Both the position numbers and the translations under genes were made by a program. From assembly GCF_022458745.1 (NCBI RefSeq), contig NZ_JAJJJF010000008.1:62001-126000 (forward strand): a DNA stretch of 64,000 nucleotides. The letters are read 5' to 3'. This stretch comes from Bacillus piscicola. GTDB lineage: Bacteria > Bacillota > Bacilli > Bacillales > Marinococcaceae. The notes below the pieces were generated by a model. It did no database searches. It was not told where the DNA came from and saw nothing but the letters and a program-made list of their open reading frames with translations. Positions within the stretch are counted from its first letter, which is position 1. Every line of letters starts with the position of its first letter. Positions 62,170 to 64,000 of this stretch are shown here, in pieces.

Positions 62170-63099
62170 ATGATGAGAGCCATTACGATGGAACAATACG
62201 GTCATGCGGACGTGTTGCATGAAACGGAAGTCGCGGAGCCTGAGGTAGGGGCGAACGATATATTAATAGAAATAAAGGCCACTTCGGTCAACCCGATTGA
62301 CTGGAAAATACGGGAAGGTTATCTTAAAGAAAGAATTCCGTATACCTTCCCTCTTATTCTCGGGTGGGATGCGGCCGGCGTCGTGAAAAAGATCGGCACG
62401 GCGGTCACAAGGTTTGCCGTCGGGGATGAAGTATTTTCAAGCCCGGACTTGATGCGAAACGGCACATATGCAGAATACGTCGCGGTTGATGAAAACATGG
62501 CAGCAAAAAAACCAAGTAACCTCTCTTTTGAAGAAGCTGCCTCTGTTCCGCTTGTCGGGTTAACTGCCTGGACAAGCCTTATCGATGTGGCAAACATGAA
62601 AGAAGGAGAACGAGTATTAGTCCATGCCGGGGCCGGCGGGGTTGGCAGCTTTGCCATCCAATTAGCCAAAGCGCATGGCTGCTGGGTCGCAACCACCGGA
62701 AGCGGTAAAAACATCGAGTTTTTAAAAGAACTTGGCGCTGACCAAGTTATCAATTATGAAGAAGAAAATTTCGAAGATGTCCTTTCCCCCGTCGATGTTG
62801 TGCTTGATACACTGGGAGGAGAGATCCAAGAGCGCAGCTTCCACGTGTTAAAAAAAGGCGGGCGTCTTTCATCCATCACTACCGCTCCGGATGAACAATT
62901 GGCGAAGGTCCATGCGGTCAAAACGTATCACGTATCGATGGGAAGAGACGGAGACACTTTGGCGAAAATTGCTGAGCTGCTGGAAAACGGAAAAATCCGC
63001 CCGGTTGTAGAGAAAGTATTAGACCTTTCAGACGTTCAGGAAGCACATCGAATTAGTGAAACCCGCCACGCGCGCGGCAAAATTGTACTAAAAGTGTAG
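62170..63099 (+). CDS. NADP-dependent medium-chain oxidoreductase (zeta-crystallin type)
   Basis: The 309-residue protein has the zinc-free quinone-reductase pattern: SVNPIDWKIREGYL, GWDAAGVVKKIG, the nucleotide-binding HAGAGGVGSFAIQLAKAHG (near residue 155) and TRHARGKIVLKV at the end. It resembles bacterial NADP-dependent oxidoreductases acting on quinones or enones. It starts with ATGATG behind AAAGGGTGAG. It is a paralogue of the upstream gene but is separated from it by a strong terminator, so it has its own promoter. Confidence 0.9.
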   Translation: MMRAITMEQYGHADVLHETEVAEPEVGANDILIEIKATSVNPIDWKIREGYLKERIPYTFPLILGWDAAGVVKKIGTAVTRFAVGDEVFSSPDLMRNGTYAEYVAVDENMAAKKPSNLSFEEAASVPLVGLTAWTSLIDVANMKEGERVLVHAGAGGVGSFAIQLAKAHGCWVATTGSGKNIEFLKELGADQVINYEEENFEDVLSPVDVVLDTLGGEIQERSFHVLKKGGRLSSITTAPDEQLAKVHAVKTYHVSMGRDGDTLAKIAELLENGKIRPVVEKVLDLSDVQEAHRISETRHARGKIVLKV

Positions 63100-63146
63100 C
63101 GGACAGGCTGTTTTGTTGAGAGGGAAAAGCGAACTGGAAAGGCTTT

Positions 63147-63176
63147 AAAAAGGTGCGAGTCATGTCGCGCCTTTTG
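63147..63176 (+). terminator. Terminator after the second oxidoreductase gene
   Basis: AAAAGGTGCGA and TCGCGCCTTTT form an 11-bp stem with one mismatch around a short loop. Confidence 0.8.
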
Positions 63177-63250
63177 TCATCGGAAAAACCATTTTTAATG
63201 CTTCTTTAAGATACTGGCTTCCATGCATCATAAGCGGATGGTCGCGCCAA

Positions 63251-63690
63251 TGCGTCCATCGTCAAAGTATGCGGATGAAGTCGTGAAACCAGGATTGGGT
63301 TGAAATAACAGCCCCATCCATGCTGAATGAGGTCATGAAACAGGGTGACCACGGAAATAAAGACGTCAAAGCGCGTGTATGAAGTTGTGAAACCAAGACT
63401 GGGTGGAAATAAGTGCGTTATACGGGTTGAATGAAGCCATGAAAAAGGTTGGATGCAGAAATAACGTCGTCAAAGCGCGTGTATGAAGACGTGAAAACAC
63501 GATTGAGTCAAAATAAGAGCTTCATCCGGAGGGAATGAAGTCATAAAATAGAGCGATCGTGGAAATAAAGACGTCAAAGCGGTTGGATGAAGTCGCGAAA
63601 TCGGGAACGGGTCAAAATAACAGCCCCATCCGTGTTGAATGGAGTAGTGAAATAGAGCGATCGCGGAAATAAAGACGTCAAAGCGGGCGG
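63251..63690 (+). repeat. 53-nt palindromic repeat array, cluster M (about 8 units)
   Basis: Eight units with a strict alternation: types carrying AAAGACGTCAAAGCG alternate with types carrying AACAGCCCCATCC. Complete units measure 51-53 bases. The stretch 63691-63928 that follows shows no feature I can support. Confidence 0.85.
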
Positions 63691-63928
63691 ACGGATTATG
63701 ATTTTGTTCCCGCGGGTTGTTTTGGAATAACGTGGACGGCTGCCCTTTTAAAGTCATGACTTATGCGTTTTAGATAATCTTGAGAGAGTAGCCCGATTTT
63801 TTTGGGGGGCGGTTAGTGTGGCTTTCATGCCTGCTAATAAAAACAGATCCAGACCTGACGGTGACTTTCTAGGCGCATGGGGCATAGGATGGTGGTGTGA
63901 TCCGATTATCTTGAGGGGGAAAGCTGCA

Positions 63929-64000
63929 ATGAATTACCATTCTTATATGTATCCCTATCCATATGCTTACTATCCAAGGGTCCCCGTGTATAACCATGGA
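63929..64000 (+). CDS. Start of a Tyr/Pro-rich protein, cut by the window edge
   Basis: An ATG behind GAGGGGGAAAG opens MNYHSYMYPYPYAYYPRVPV and runs off the right edge. The tyrosine- and proline-rich start resembles small spore-coat or spore-surface proteins of Bacillales, but 24 residues are too few to name a family. The frame is also open upstream to about 63824. Confidence 0.45.
   Translation, partial: MNYHSYMYPYPYAYYPRVPVYNHG

Noticed and set aside
63251-63690. CRISPR array
   Set aside because: Unit spacing looks CRISPR-like, but repeats are strongly degenerate, linkers are only 12-18 bases, dimeric variation is present, and no cas gene is in the window.

Overview
The window reads as chromosomal DNA of a low-to-mid GC, endospore-forming member of the Bacillaceae. 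The main support is a core block in Bacillus order at the left end (yphA-like, der, plsY, gpsA, a SpoVIF-family gene, a yphE-like gene, a yphF-like lipoprotein, spoIVA). Further support comes from a SpoIIAA-like STAS protein, a DUF3231 protein, a SpoIIM-family protein, AGGAGG-type ribosome binding sites, and frequent GTG/TTG starts. The species cannot be fixed from sequence reading alone.

Layout. 1-7.0 kb: core GTPase, phospholipid and sporulation genes, all on +. 7.0-8.1 kb: a 21-nt-period repeat, a possible attenuator and a GNAT acetyltransferase. 8.1-14.2 kb: cydABDC (cytochrome bd oxidase plus its ABC exporter) on the minus strand behind a CcpA-type cre site. 14.5-16.8 kb: a cysteine desulfurase and a decayed Rpn-type nuclease gene. 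17.0-20.5 kb: a CDF metal exporter, then an NTF2-like protein, a conserved partner protein and a UGSC-family gene whose in-frame TGA is followed by a convincing bacterial SECIS hairpin. 20.5-23.0 kb: DUF3231 and diaminopropionate ammonia-lyase. 23.6-27.4 kb: a persulfide-responsive sulfur cluster (CstR regulator, DsrE-like, TusA-rhodanese, rhodanese-persulfide dioxygenase, TusA, TauE) with two CstR-type operators. 27.4-41.3 kb: Dps, a LytTR regulator, a CoA-transferase, a GntR regulator with ilvD, a 2-hydroxyacid dehydrogenase, small membrane proteins and a toxin-antitoxin-like pair.

41.4-55.3 kb is the most striking metabolic locus. It carries a thiolase plus DUF35 partner, a TetR gene with a frameshift, an AcoR-type sigma-54 activator, a textbook -24/-12 promoter with an upstream inverted repeat, and then five genes matching the order and sizes of the five-subunit ATP-dependent acetophenone carboxylase (ApcABCDE), followed by an AMP-forming CoA ligase. 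Together they predict ketone carboxylation, CoA activation and thiolysis. 55.3-64 kb holds small membrane proteins and regulators, two medium-chain NAD(P)H oxidoreductases and the start of a Tyr/Pro-rich protein.

Running through nearly every long intergenic gap is an interspersed family of about 53-nt degenerate units. There are roughly 85 units in 13 clusters, each built around a short imperfect palindrome. Twelve clusters share one orientation whichever way the neighbouring genes point. They are not CRISPR arrays and do not look coding. They are the strongest candidate here for an undescribed element.
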